Part shown: piece after piece, positions 40,177-47,782 of the stretch | Layout of the letters: the number at the start of each line of letters is the position of its first letter | How positions within the stretch are numbered: the stretch's first letter is position 1 | Assembly: GCF_000735345.1 (NCBI RefSeq) | Contig: NZ_JMPJ01000053.1 | Location: forward strand, 306,217-370,216 | From: Ewingella americana ATCC 33852 | GTDB lineage: Bacteria; Pseudomonadota; Gammaproteobacteria; Enterobacterales; Enterobacteriaceae | Direction of reading: 5' to 3' | DNA: 64,000 nt | Translations under genes and position numbers: made by a program | The notes under the pieces: generated by a model | What the model saw: only the letters and a program-made list of their open reading frames with translations | Told to the model about the DNA's origin: nothing | Databases searched by the model: none

Positions 40177-41799
40177 TTAAGGCTGCTTCATCACGGACTG
40201 CGGCGGATAAGTTCGCTTGGCGACCACAAAGGTCAGCAAACCCAGCATGGCGGCCACGACGATGAAAGCCAGATAGGTGTCCGACAGTGCCAGCACCTGC
40301 GTTTGCTGCCTCACCTGCCCAGCAAACTGCTGCATTAGCTCAGGAGAAATCGCCGAACCGTCTTGATTGAGCGGCGCTAAGTGGCCGCCCGCACCGTCAT
40401 AAGGCTGCGACAGCAGGTAGCTATTGCTGCCGACGTGATTGAGTAAAATATTGGAATGCTGCTGTTGGCGATGGCTGAGGAAAGTTTCCATCATTGCGCC
40501 GGCGAAAATACTGCCCATACCACGGGTGACGTTGAACATCGCCGAGGCAAAAGGCCCTTCCATTGGCTGCACCACGCTGGTCGCCCCCATCAGGATCGGC
40601 ATCACCGCCATCGGCTGACCAAAGGCCTGCATGGCCTGAATAAGGTAGAAGTTGTCGCGCGACCAGTCGGAAGTCAGATGGCTTCCCCAATAACAGGAGA
40701 CGGCCAGCAGCGTTAGCCCGGCGGCTAAAATCCAGCGGCTATCAATCCAGCGCATGTTCAACACCGCGGCCACAAGAGGTGCCAGCAGCAGCTGGGGCAG
40801 ACCCACGCTGAGCGCCAAAGGCCCAAACTGCACCGCGCGGAACCCTTCAACCTGCGCCATATAGCCTGACGGAATAGCCGAGCCGGACATAAACAGCAGC
40901 ATCAGGCCGAACAGCGTCAGCAGGCCGTGAGACAAGTTGTGGCGGCGCAGCATCTGCAGTTTGAATAGCGGCAGCGGGTGATACCACTCATTAGCCACGA
41001 ACAGGGTCAACAGCACCACTGCCGAGAAAAACATCAGAGTTATCAAGGGAGAGTTGAACCAGTCCAGCCGCTCACCCTGTTGCAGGGTCAGCACCAGCAA
41101 AGCCAGCCCGCTGCATCCGGTGAGCATGCCAACAGCGTCAATTTGCTTGAATCTTTCCAACCGCAATGGGTCCTGCGGCAGCCCGTAGCCAATCATGAAA
41201 ATACCCAGCACGCAGGGCGGGATTATCTGCCAGAAGACAAATTGCCAGCCCACGGCGTCGGTCCACAGCGCCGCCAGCGACGTGGCGACGTTCGGCCCAA
41301 AGGTGGCCGTCAGGGCATAGGCGCTCAGGCCATACAATTTAAAGTGCGGCGGCAAGAAGCGCAGCGCGACGGTCATCAGTAGCGGCGGCAAAGCACCACC
41401 AAAGGCCCCCTGAATCACTCGCAGGGCGATAAAAATCGGCAAATTTGGCGAAAAGGGAATGATCACGGCGATCAGCACGAAGCCCGCGGTGGTCGCCATC
41501 GCAAAACGGCGAATGGAAAAGGTCATCGCCAGCCACGGGGCTATCAGCATGGCGGCGACCTCGGCGGCCTGATAGCTACCAATCAGCCACGAGCCTTGAT
41601 CGCTACTGATGCTCAACGCGCCGCGCACGTCCGCCAGCGCGATATCGGTCACGCGATCGTTCAAGCCTGAACATAGCGACGCGATCAGCACGCCGACCAT
41701 GCCAATGATCAGACGCAGGGTAAAAGGTTGGGCAACGGGAGGCGCAGGTGGCGGCGAAACGCCCGGCGCAGGCCCGTTCATTAACATCGTCTGACTCAT
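40177..41799 (-). CDS. DHA2-family MFS efflux pump (EmrB-like)
   Basis: A 540-residue transporter with about fourteen hydrophobic helices, typical of the DHA2 group. Helix 1 contains CSGLNDRVTDIALADVRGAL, and the motif GSWLIGSYQAAEVAAMLIAPW is the family mark in helix 2. A Pro-rich cytosolic N-terminus (residues 8-24) precedes helix 1. It is transcribed before the HlyD gene (59 bp gap), the reverse of emrA-emrB order. The divergent IclR regulator is the likely controller. Gene symbol is not assigned since several paralogous pumps exist. Confidence 0.9.
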   Translation of the reverse strand: MSQTMLMNGPAPGVSPPPAPPVAQPFTLRLIIGMVGVLIASLCSGLNDRVTDIALADVRGALSISSDQGSWLIGSYQAAEVAAMLIAPWLAMTFSIRRFAMATTAGFVLIAVIIPFSPNLPIFIALRVIQGAFGGALPPLLMTVALRFLPPHFKLYGLSAYALTATFGPNVATSLAALWTDAVGWQFVFWQIIPPCVLGIFMIGYGLPQDPLRLERFKQIDAVGMLTGCSGLALLVLTLQQGERLDWFNSPLITLMFFSAVVLLTLFVANEWYHPLPLFKLQMLRRHNLSHGLLTLFGLMLLFMSGSAIPSGYMAQVEGFRAVQFGPLALSVGLPQLLLAPLVAAVLNMRWIDSRWILAAGLTLLAVSCYWGSHLTSDWSRDNFYLIQAMQAFGQPMAVMPILMGATSVVQPMEGPFASAMFNVTRGMGSIFAGAMMETFLSHRQQQHSNILLNHVGSNSYLLSQPYDGAGGHLAPLNQDGSAISPELMQQFAGQVRQQTQVLALSDTYLAFIVVAAMLGLLTFVVAKRTYPPQSVMKQP

Positions 41800-41816
41800 G
41801 TTTACGCGTTTACTCC

Positions 41817-42002
41817 GCGATGTAATGCATCAGGAGGTTCAGACTTCTGAAAAATAATCCGTCCTGAAGATAAGTGTTGGCAGGTGAAAAGAGTTATTCA
41901 TCACAATGCATTTTGTCGGTGCGATGCACTTTTATGATGCACTGCATCGCAATGTGATACAGAGAAAATACTATAATATGGGACACTGTATTGCAATGTG
42001 AT
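41817..42002. promoter_or_regulatory. Operator cluster between the efflux pump and its IclR regulator
   Basis: The 286-bp divergent gap has repeated related motifs: GCGATGTAATGCATC (41817-41831); an inverted pair GCGATGCA / TGCATCGC (41921-41928 and 41943-41950); and ATCACAATGCA (41900-41910) with two inverted copies of GCAATGTGAT (41949-41958 and 41993-42002). A TATAAT (41972-41977) lies among them. They look like binding sites for the adjacent IclR protein. Confidence 0.55.
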
Positions 42003-42085
42003 TAACGTTGTTTTCTCCGCGTCCAGCCATTACATTGGCAAAACGCGGCACGGCAAAAACCAGCCATGGATGAAAAGGACAAGTT

Positions 42086-42850
42086 ATGAGTGATGACCAT
42101 TCGGTCGATGAAGAGCGCAGTGGCGGTATTCAGGTCATTTCGCGCGCGGCAAAAATCCTTAACGCTTTAGGCAAGAATCCTCAGGGAATGAGCCTCGGCG
42201 CCATCGCCAACGAGGTTCAGCTCCCGCGCTCGACGGTGCAACGCATCGTGGCGGCGCTGGCCGAAGAAGGGCTAGTGCGCTCGGAAGGCATGGCGGGAGT
42301 GCGATTAGGCCCGACGCTGTTGCGGCTGGTGTCCACCGTCCATACCGACGTGATTGCTATCGCCTCCCCTTACCTCAAGCAGCTCAGCGACGATATCAAT
42401 GAAACCGTGGCGCTGAGCCGTACTAGCGGCACCAAAATTGCCAATATTTACAACGTGGTTGCCGAGCGCGAGCTGCGCGTGTCGCCTCGCGTCGGGCTGA
42501 ACTTGCCTATCTACGGCACCTCGGCAGGCCGCGCCCTGCTGGCGTTGAAGACCGATGAGGAAATTCATAGCCTGGTTGGCGACACCTTTGAACCCGCCAC
42601 CGAAAATACCGTGCGCGACATTAAAAGCCTATTAGCCAAGGTAGCGCGGGTGCGGGAAACCGGCGTTTCAACCGAAACCGGCGAAACCGTGGAAGGCATC
42701 TCGACCATGGCGGTGTCACTCGACACCATCCTTGGCCGCTACGCGGTATCCGTTATCTTGCCCACCGCGCGTTTTAGCAGCAAAGAAGCCGAAATGCGCG
42801 ACGCCCTGTTGAATTGCAAAGCCGCGCTGCTCAGTGAAATCGGTAAATAA
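42086..42850 (+). CDS. IclR-family transcriptional regulator
   Basis: A 254-residue regulator. The winged HTH (about residues 13-75) shows IQVISRAAKILNALGK, then LGAIANEVQLPRSTVQRIV. The effector domain has the typical IclR pattern, including NLPIYGTSAGRALLAL and a later RETGVSTETGETVEGISTMA. It is divergent from the MFS/HlyD operon and followed 39 bp later by a universal stress protein. Its likely ligands are aromatic or other small acids, but none can be inferred. The N-terminal residues are acidic. Confidence 0.9.
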   Translation: MSDDHSVDEERSGGIQVISRAAKILNALGKNPQGMSLGAIANEVQLPRSTVQRIVAALAEEGLVRSEGMAGVRLGPTLLRLVSTVHTDVIAIASPYLKQLSDDINETVALSRTSGTKIANIYNVVAERELRVSPRVGLNLPIYGTSAGRALLALKTDEEIHSLVGDTFEPATENTVRDIKSLLAKVARVRETGVSTETGETVEGISTMAVSLDTILGRYAVSVILPTARFSSKEAEMRDALLNCKAALLSEIGK

Positions 42851-42889
42851 TTAGGCAAATCGGAAAGCACCAGAAGAAGGAGAAAGCGG

Positions 42890-43342
42890 ATGTTTGACAC
42901 CATTTTGCTGGCCATTGATGGCTCGAAGCAAACGGAGTATGTGGTGGAATTGGCCTGCACGCTGGCGGCAGGCACGGCGTCAACCGTGTATGTCACCTGC
43001 TGCGTTGATGAAGCTTACGCGCTAAATAATCAGCTAACGGCTGACCCGCAGGCCGCCGACTATGCCCCCGCCCAGTACGAAGAAGGCAGCGCGCAGGCAT
43101 TAGTTCATCGCACCTTAGAACAGCTGCGGGCGCGCTCGGTCAAGGCGGTGAGTAATATTATTGTCGGCACGCCGGAAGTGGCTTTGGTGGAAGAAGCGCG
43201 GAATAAAAACGCCTCAGTTATCTTGATGGGCCGTCGCCACCAGTCGCTGTTTGGCCGGTTGCTCACTGGCTCGGTGAGCGCCGAAGTGATAGCCCACGCA
43301 CCCTGCCCGGTACTGGTCGAAGTTCGCGGCAGTGAAGCCTGA
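42890..43342 (+). CDS. Universal stress protein (UspA family)
   Basis: A 150-residue UspA-fold protein. It starts with FDTILLAIDGSKQTEYVV and ends with VIAHAPCPVLVEVR. The glycine loop SVILMGRRHQSLFGRLLTGSVS is a partial match to the ATP-binding G-2x-G-9x-G(S/T) motif, with only the later glycines kept, so ATP binding is uncertain. AGAAGGAG lies ahead of the start. It is probably co-transcribed with the IclR gene. Confidence 0.88.
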   Translation: MFDTILLAIDGSKQTEYVVELACTLAAGTASTVYVTCCVDEAYALNNQLTADPQAADYAPAQYEEGSAQALVHRTLEQLRARSVKAVSNIIVGTPEVALVEEARNKNASVILMGRRHQSLFGRLLTGSVSAEVIAHAPCPVLVEVRGSEA

Positions 43343-43355
43343 AGCCAAAAACTAA

Positions 43356-43379
43356 AAAAGCGCTCCAATGAGCGCTTTA
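43356..43379 (+). terminator. Terminator of the IclR-usp unit
   Basis: Hairpin AAGCGCTC-CAAT-GAGCGCTT, 14 bp after the usp stop; A-run before and a short T-run after. Confidence 0.75.
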
Positions 43380-43407
43380 GTCCGATAATCAACAGCTTAA
43401 TCCATAC

Positions 43408-43665
43408 TTAACACTTCAACACGCCCATTTCTCTGGCCCACAGGCTTATCTGCTCGCGATAAATATAAGAAATTTCATTCTCTAATGGCTGAGTGCTGGA
43501 AGGCGTGATCATCGCCAGACACGGATAGCCTGCCGGTTTGCTCTCAAACAAGAAATCTTCCAGCTCTTCATCGGTCAACAGGCTTTCGCCCTGTATGCCA
43601 TCAAGGCGGAAATAGGTTTTCATCATCCAGTTACGGTATTCAAAATCGTTTTTAATCATAAACAT
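43408..43665 (-). CDS. Unknown small protein of the FEYRNW type, copy A
   Basis: An 85-residue acidic protein of unknown function. It is clearly a paralogue of the protein at 45271-45534: both share FEYRNW near the N-terminus, a GE..L..E.EDF.F acidic middle, YPC.A near residue 50, QP, and Y.EQ..WA.EMG at the end. No signal peptide or membrane helix is seen. A conserved Cys occurs in YPC. Two in-frame ATG codons (43665 and 43659) are near each other; the first is given. Confidence 0.65.
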   Translation of the reverse strand: MFMIKNDFEYRNWMMKTYFRLDGIQGESLLTDEELEDFLFESKPAGYPCLAMITPSSTQPLENEISYIYREQISLWAREMGVLKC

Positions 43666-44027
43666 GAGGATGTTCTCAATGTTGGGAATTTCACCTGCCT
43701 GCCTCTTTCATCAGAGGAAACCATCAGGTGAGAAATAATCGAGCCATCCGTTGCTGATCTGTGCAACAGAAAATTAACAATATAGCGACCAACTAGCAAG
43801 CAACATCTGCGTCGAAATTCAAAAATAAATTCTTTATATAACAAAGAATTATGCACTCACATTGATTAATAAGTAGGGTGAATTATTTGCAGGGAAACAT
43901 ATCAATTATGTTGCAAGAAAGATCTAAATTGCCCAAAGAAAAAGAACAGAATTGACGTTACAAATGCCTCAGCATCCCCACCGCCAACCCTGTTCTCAAA
44001 TTCTTAAACCATTACAACCCGATAAGA
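43666..44027. other. Intergenic region, AT-rich
   Basis: About 360 bp without a supported gene between copy A of the FEYRNW family and the DUF2502 gene. A few short frames exist but none has a ribosome site and family match. Confidence 0.4.
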
Positions 44028-44375
44028 TTACCAGCGTCCCGGAGGCGGCCCTTCGTGCCAATAACCCGGAGGTGGACCACGGTGCCAGTAGCCTGGAGGA
44101 GGTCCCTCACGCCAATAGTGCTCGCGATACCAGTAGTGCGGCGGCGGTGGCGGTGCTGGCTCGTAATAGACCCAGTGACCATAGCCATTGTCGCGATAGT
44201 GATGACCCCACCAGCCTGGGTCACGCCAGCCACCGCCATCCCAGTAATAGCCCCGGTTATCGCGATCGCCAATATGCAAAGAGACGCCTGGTACATTTAT
44301 GCCTATCTCAACGTTGGCATGGGCAAGAGCCGGTAAACTCAGCATGACAGCGAGAACTAACACTATTTTTTTCAT
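44028..44375 (-). CDS. DUF2502 family secreted protein with proline-rich repeats
   Basis: A 115-residue secreted protein. A signal peptide MKKIVLVLAVMLSLPALAHA is followed by VEIGINVPGVSLHIGDRDNRGYYWDGG, which resembles DUF2502 proteins such as YpeC. The C-terminal third is a low-complexity run: PPPPP, then the repeats EGPPPGYWH, RGPPPGYWH, EGPPPGRW. The start 44375 is chosen because the signal peptide begins there, after AGGTTTCG; a longer frame to 44411 is not supported. Likely periplasmic or surface, and of unknown role. Confidence 0.8.
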   Translation of the reverse strand: MKKIVLVLAVMLSLPALAHANVEIGINVPGVSLHIGDRDNRGYYWDGGGWRDPGWWGHHYRDNGYGHWVYYEPAPPPPPHYWYREHYWREGPPPGYWHRGPPPGYWHEGPPPGRW

Positions 44376-44566
44376 TCGAAACCTCACGACCTGCTCATCA
44401 GGTAGGTTCAAATTACTGCCAGCTATCTTACTGTTCTATAGGAATTTATCCCATTTACCTAGCCCTCACACACTCCTTACATTTGCATCAAAGCCGACAT
44501 AAAAAGCCTTTTCGCAAGGCTATAACGCGCAAGGAATATTTCTGTTTCTGCTGCAAATTTCAGCCA

Positions 44567-44591
44567 TAAAAAAAACCGCCGAAGCGGTTCT
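44567..44591 (-). terminator. Rho-independent terminator of the CxxC microprotein gene
   Basis: Hairpin AACCGC-CGAA-GCGGTT with eight A on the plus strand (T on the minus) after it. It lies 45 bp after the stop of the gene at 44636, which supports that gene being transcribed. Confidence 0.85.
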
Positions 44592-44635
44592 TTTATTGAT
44601 ATGTAAAGCAGATGTTTTGCGGCTTTGGGCTGAGA

Positions 44636-44767
44636 TTAAATCTTGCAGCCTTCGCAGTCACTTTCATCCTGAACCACTTCAGGCACGGCAGAGGCCTTTT
44701 CGGCTGCTTTCTCTTCCGCTTTTTCTAATGCTGCATCAATGTCAAAATCAAAAATATCGTCGCTCAT
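44636..44767 (-). CDS. 43-residue acidic microprotein with C-terminal CxxC
   Basis: A short gene read directly: MSDDIFDFDIDAALEKAEEK, a Glu/Ala/Lys-rich helix, then VVQDESDCEGCKI. The two Cys near the C-terminus (Cys-Glu-Gly-Cys) could bind metal or be redox-active. AAGGTGAAGAGA lies ahead of the start and a good terminator follows, so it looks like a real transcription unit. I do not recognise the family with certainty. Confidence 0.65.
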   Translation of the reverse strand: MSDDIFDFDIDAALEKAEEKAAEKASAVPEVVQDESDCEGCKI

Positions 44768-44995
44768 TCTCTTCACCTTAAATTATCAAAAGCCCGTTGA
44801 GTATAAACCACGGCCCTGCACCACGCTCTTTTTTCTCAGCCCGCGGGCACATTTTGTCACCACATATAGTGTCTAGCGACGACAAAAACACCATGATGAG
44901 CGTTTTATAGCCAATCAGGTTTGCTTACCCTGCTATCGCCAACCATAGTTAAAGGGAGAGCTATTTTTACTTTGAGCAAACCACGGGAGTGACAA

Positions 44996-45208
44996 ATGAC
45001 CACATCTAATATCAAAGCTTGGGCCAATACGCGTGAAACGTCACATGAGATTGCAGAAGCGATTTTCGAGCTGGCAGACAACGATGAAGTGCTGGCACAG
45101 AAGATTTGGGAAGAAGGTAATGATGAAGTCCTGCCTATCGCTTTCGCGAAAACCAAGGAAGATCACTTGTTCTGGGGAGAAGAGAAGATTGACCGTAAAA
45201 ACGTCTAA
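44996..45208 (+). CDS. yccJ: YccJ family protein
   Basis: A 70-residue protein that matches E. coli YccJ: the segment [37 protein letters not shown], and the end [13 protein letters not shown]. In E. coli it is next to wrbA and belongs to the sigma-S regulated set, and its function is unknown. Here wrbA is not adjacent. GGGAGTG precedes the start. Confidence 0.9.
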   Translation: MTTSNIKAWANTRETSHEIAEAIFELADNDEVLAQKIWEEGNDEVLPIAFAKTKEDHLFWGEEKIDRKNV

Positions 45209-45233
45209 TTGGCGTTAATAGCCTTAAGAGATC

Positions 45234-45257
45234 ACCCTGAGCCGTCGCGCTCAGGGT
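45234..45257. terminator. Inverted repeat between yccJ and the FEYRNW copy B gene
   Basis: A perfect 9-bp stem ACCCTGAGC / GCTCAGGGT with loop CGTCGC between convergent genes. No T-run, so the terminator role is uncertain. Confidence 0.55.
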
Positions 45258-45270
45258 TGCAAGCAGTGGC

Positions 45271-45534
45271 TTAACTGTCGAAGCCGAAGCCCATCTGGTG
45301 CGCCCACTCGAACACCTGCTCCTTATAGACGAAGCGAGGCTCGCAAACGCCCGGCTGGCCAGGCGTCTGGATCATCACCGCGATACAAGGGTAAGACACT
45401 GGGCGCGCGTCGAAGATAAAGTCATCAACCTCTTGATCAGCGAATTCAGAGGCTTCGCCCACCGCACTGACCTGAAAAATTTCTTCGATGATCCAGTTAC
45501 GATATTCAAATTCATTGTTGATAAACGTCATCAT
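45271..45534 (-). CDS. Unknown small protein of the FEYRNW type, copy B
   Basis: An 87-residue acidic protein, paralogous to the product of 43408-43665. Shared points are FEYRNW at about residue 9, GEASEFADQEVDDFIFDARP, YPCIAVM, GQPG.CEPRFVYKEQ and EWAHQMG. No signal or membrane segment. A strong GGGGGG sequence sits before the ATG. It is convergent with yccJ. Function is unknown; the acidic, single-domain form with conserved Cys suggests a cytosolic protein. Confidence 0.7.
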   Translation of the reverse strand: MMTFINNEFEYRNWIIEEIFQVSAVGEASEFADQEVDDFIFDARPVSYPCIAVMIQTPGQPGVCEPRFVYKEQVFEWAHQMGFGFDS

Positions 45535-45658
45535 ACGCCCCCCTTAATAGTCGATCTCCGCTTATTCTACCCGTGATCTCGCCATAACTCACCCCGGTCA
45601 GCCGATCAGGGCACATTTCGACACGTCATTTAGGCGTAAAAAGCAGCGCGCCACAAAG

Positions 45659-45722
45659 CAAAAAGCTGAGCAAACCTGTCTGACTACCCGATGGGTATTA
45701 TCTTAGACAGGTTAAACTCAGC
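45659..45722 (-). terminator. Large hairpin terminator after the YlaC-like gene
   Basis: Two stacked stems, GCTGAG/CTCAGC and AACCTGTCT/AGACAGGTT, enclose an inner small CCCG..GGG hairpin. On the minus strand five T follow. It is 40 bp after the gene end at 45763. Confidence 0.75.
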
Positions 45723-45762
45723 TTATCAGAACCGCAGCGATGAGGTCAGACGCAGCAAAAAT

Positions 45763-46269
45763 TTAATGTGCCGCCTGCGCCGTGGCAGAACCAGCAAACT
45801 GCAACTTATCCTGACGCGCCAGATCGTAAACATCGTAGAAATCTATCGCCCCTTTGTTGCGCACGATAGCTTCAATACGATTTTTGATCCGCGTGCTTAC
45901 CTCGTTTGAGGCCAACAGCTGCTGCACGGCGTCTTCGGAGATCTCACGGCTGAAGTACCATTCGCCGTTATAGCAAACGCGCAGGTCCAGCACGCCGATG
46001 TCTTCGTAGCGATAGGTCGGTTTGATTTCCATCAGCAGCATGGCCGACATGAACAGCAAAAAGGCGGTGAATCCGATAAACCAGCCGAGGCCCATGTAAG
46101 GCGACACGTACATCACGATGCCTACCAGAATATAGCCGGCGAGCATGGCAAGGCACAGCCACGGATGATTGACGAAGAACTCGCTGTTGATTCTCGGCTT
46201 ACCGTCACGCCCTTCCAGACGATTGATCCGCTCGATTTCACTGTTTAATACACTTTTGATCACGTCCAT
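45763..46269 (-). CDS. YlaC-like inner-membrane protein
   Basis: A 168-residue protein with two adjacent membrane helices (about residues 38-80). The region YRYEDIGVLDLRVCYNGEWYF and the C-terminal KGAIDFYDVYDLAR match E. coli YlaC, whose function is unknown. The N-terminal part (SEIERINRLEGRDGKPRIN) is also similar. It stands alone between the large hairpin and the GyrI-like gene. A strict orthologue of ylaC is not proven since the gene context differs. Confidence 0.75.
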   Translation of the reverse strand: MDVIKSVLNSEIERINRLEGRDGKPRINSEFFVNHPWLCLAMLAGYILVGIVMYVSPYMGLGWFIGFTAFLLFMSAMLLMEIKPTYRYEDIGVLDLRVCYNGEWYFSREISEDAVQQLLASNEVSTRIKNRIEAIVRNKGAIDFYDVYDLARQDKLQFAGSATAQAAH

Positions 46270-46440
46270 CTCATAACCTCACGACAGGTACGACTATAAT
46301 GCAATCTGATGACCCGATTTTATCATGGTCACTGTTATAGCACGTAGAGCAGTTACCTTCTGTTCCGGTTGAAACTGTTATACCTCAACCCTCTTCTAAA
46401 AAGGACTCAACTCACTGGCATGTAACACAAGGAGTCAATC

Positions 46441-46917
46441 ATGGCATTTATGATAGTCGAAAGACCGGCTAAAAAATTGGTTAGTTATCGGGTTATTGGC
46501 CCGTATGAAAAGTCTATTAAGGAAGGATTTCGCCACTTGATGGACTGGTCGCAGCGCCACCATCAGAAACATCTTGAGTGGTTAACCCTGTTCCATGACG
46601 ATCCAGAAACCACGCCGGCAGAAAAACTGCGCGCAGATCCTTCAGTCTGCGTGGCGGATAATTTTATTCTTGATGATGCCGAAGGGCTTTGCCTGCAAAC
46701 CCTGCCGGGGGGCACCTACGCGGCTTATCACACCACCATTGTCGACGGCAATTTTGCCAAAGCGTGGCAGGACTTCTATTACCACCACATTGCTGAGAGC
46801 GGCTACCGCGCCGATGGTAAAGCCTGTTTTGAACACTACTTAAGTGACGGCACGGCCAACGGGATTTGGGAGGTGGTATTTTACCAGCATGTCGAGAAGA
46901 TCCCGACCATTCGCTGA
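46441..46917 (+). CDS. GyrI/SbmC-like small-molecule-binding protein
   Basis: A 158-residue protein with the GyrI-like (AraC effector-binding) fold. Sequence resembles SbmC: SYRVIGPYEKSIKEGFRHLM, DDPETTPAEKLRADPSV, PGGTYAAYHTTIVDGNFAKAW and CFEHYLSDGTANG. E. coli SbmC inhibits DNA gyrase and is SOS-induced, but no LexA box is seen here. A direct repeat ACTGTTATA occurs in the upstream region at 46331 and 46374. AAGGAGT precedes the start. Confidence 0.82.
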   Translation: MAFMIVERPAKKLVSYRVIGPYEKSIKEGFRHLMDWSQRHHQKHLEWLTLFHDDPETTPAEKLRADPSVCVADNFILDDAEGLCLQTLPGGTYAAYHTTIVDGNFAKAWQDFYYHHIAESGYRADGKACFEHYLSDGTANGIWEVVFYQHVEKIPTIR

Positions 46918-46922
46918 TAGCC

Positions 46923-47687
46923 CTACACCACCAGCTCCACGTCCGCGTCAAGGCAGAAATCGATGAAAGCCTGCGAAGGTAGCGCATCGGTAATTAGCAT
47001 ATTGAAGCGAGCCAAAGGTGCGATCGCCGCAGGTCGCACCCGATCAAACTTACTGCTGTCCGCCACCAAGATATTCTGCTCTGACCTTTCCATCGCCTGG
47101 TGCTTCATCAGCAATTCATCGAAATTAAAACAGCTCACGCCATGCTGAATACTCACCCCGGCCGCCGAGATAAAGGCTTTGTTGGGCCGAATGTAATCCA
47201 GCTCATTGCTACGGCCAATCGGGGTATAAATGCTGTTGCTGGGTTTAAACACCCCGCCGCACAAAATCACCTCGCAATGGGGCTTTTCCTGCAATGCTAA
47301 GAAGGTGTTGAGGGAGTAACACACGGCGGTAAAAACGCGCTCTTCGGGAATACTTTCAATGATATAGGGCGTAGTGGTGCCGCAATCAAAAAACACCGTG
47401 TCGTCATCCTCAACAAAGGCGGCGGCCAGTGCGCCAAGGCGACGCTTCTCCTCAACCTGACGCATTTTCTGTTCGCTGACGAAGTAGTGAGTGGCCGAGC
47501 TGTTCTTGGGGTCGACGACGATATAGCCCCCCAGCAGGATGACTGGCGCAGGCGCGGAGTTTAGGTCGCGGCGGATGGTCATTTCTGACACGTCCAGCAG
47601 CTGGGCGGCGTCTTTGAGATGAATTTTGTCGGCTTTTTTTAACGCCAGCAACAGGCGGTGGATCCGGTCTTCGCGCTTATTTTCCAT
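46923..47687 (-). CDS. deoR: Deoxyribonucleoside regulon repressor DeoR
   Basis: A 254-residue DeoR-type repressor. The N-terminal HTH is in HLKDAAQLLDVSEMTIRRDLN, followed by the ligand domain with FFDCGTTTPYIIE and VLVADSSKF-type sequence (ILVADSSKFDRVRP). The sequence matches E. coli DeoR better than other family members, such as PVILLGGYIVVDP. It represses nucleoside uptake and catabolism genes until deoxyribose-5-phosphate binds. The start at 47687 (MENKREDRIH) was chosen by alignment; the frame extends to 47729. Confidence 0.9.
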   Translation of the reverse strand: MENKREDRIHRLLLALKKADKIHLKDAAQLLDVSEMTIRRDLNSAPAPVILLGGYIVVDPKNSSATHYFVSEQKMRQVEEKRRLGALAAAFVEDDDTVFFDCGTTTPYIIESIPEERVFTAVCYSLNTFLALQEKPHCEVILCGGVFKPSNSIYTPIGRSNELDYIRPNKAFISAAGVSIQHGVSCFNFDELLMKHQAMERSEQNILVADSSKFDRVRPAAIAPLARFNMLITDALPSQAFIDFCLDADVELVV

Positions 47688-47782
47688 GATGTTATTTTTG
47701 TTTTTTCCCCTGCTCAGGCTGGCTGCCACTATACCGCCGCGCCGTGGTCACGGCAAACCACTGCCTCCACAACGCCGCAGTA

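Noticed and set aside
43952-44347. Plus-strand 131-codon frame opposite the DUF2502 gene
   Set aside because: The minus-strand product has a signal peptide and a family match; this one has neither.
46270-46440. LexA box for the GyrI-like gene
   Set aside because: CTG and CAG triplets occur but not with ten bases between them; it does not fit the consensus.
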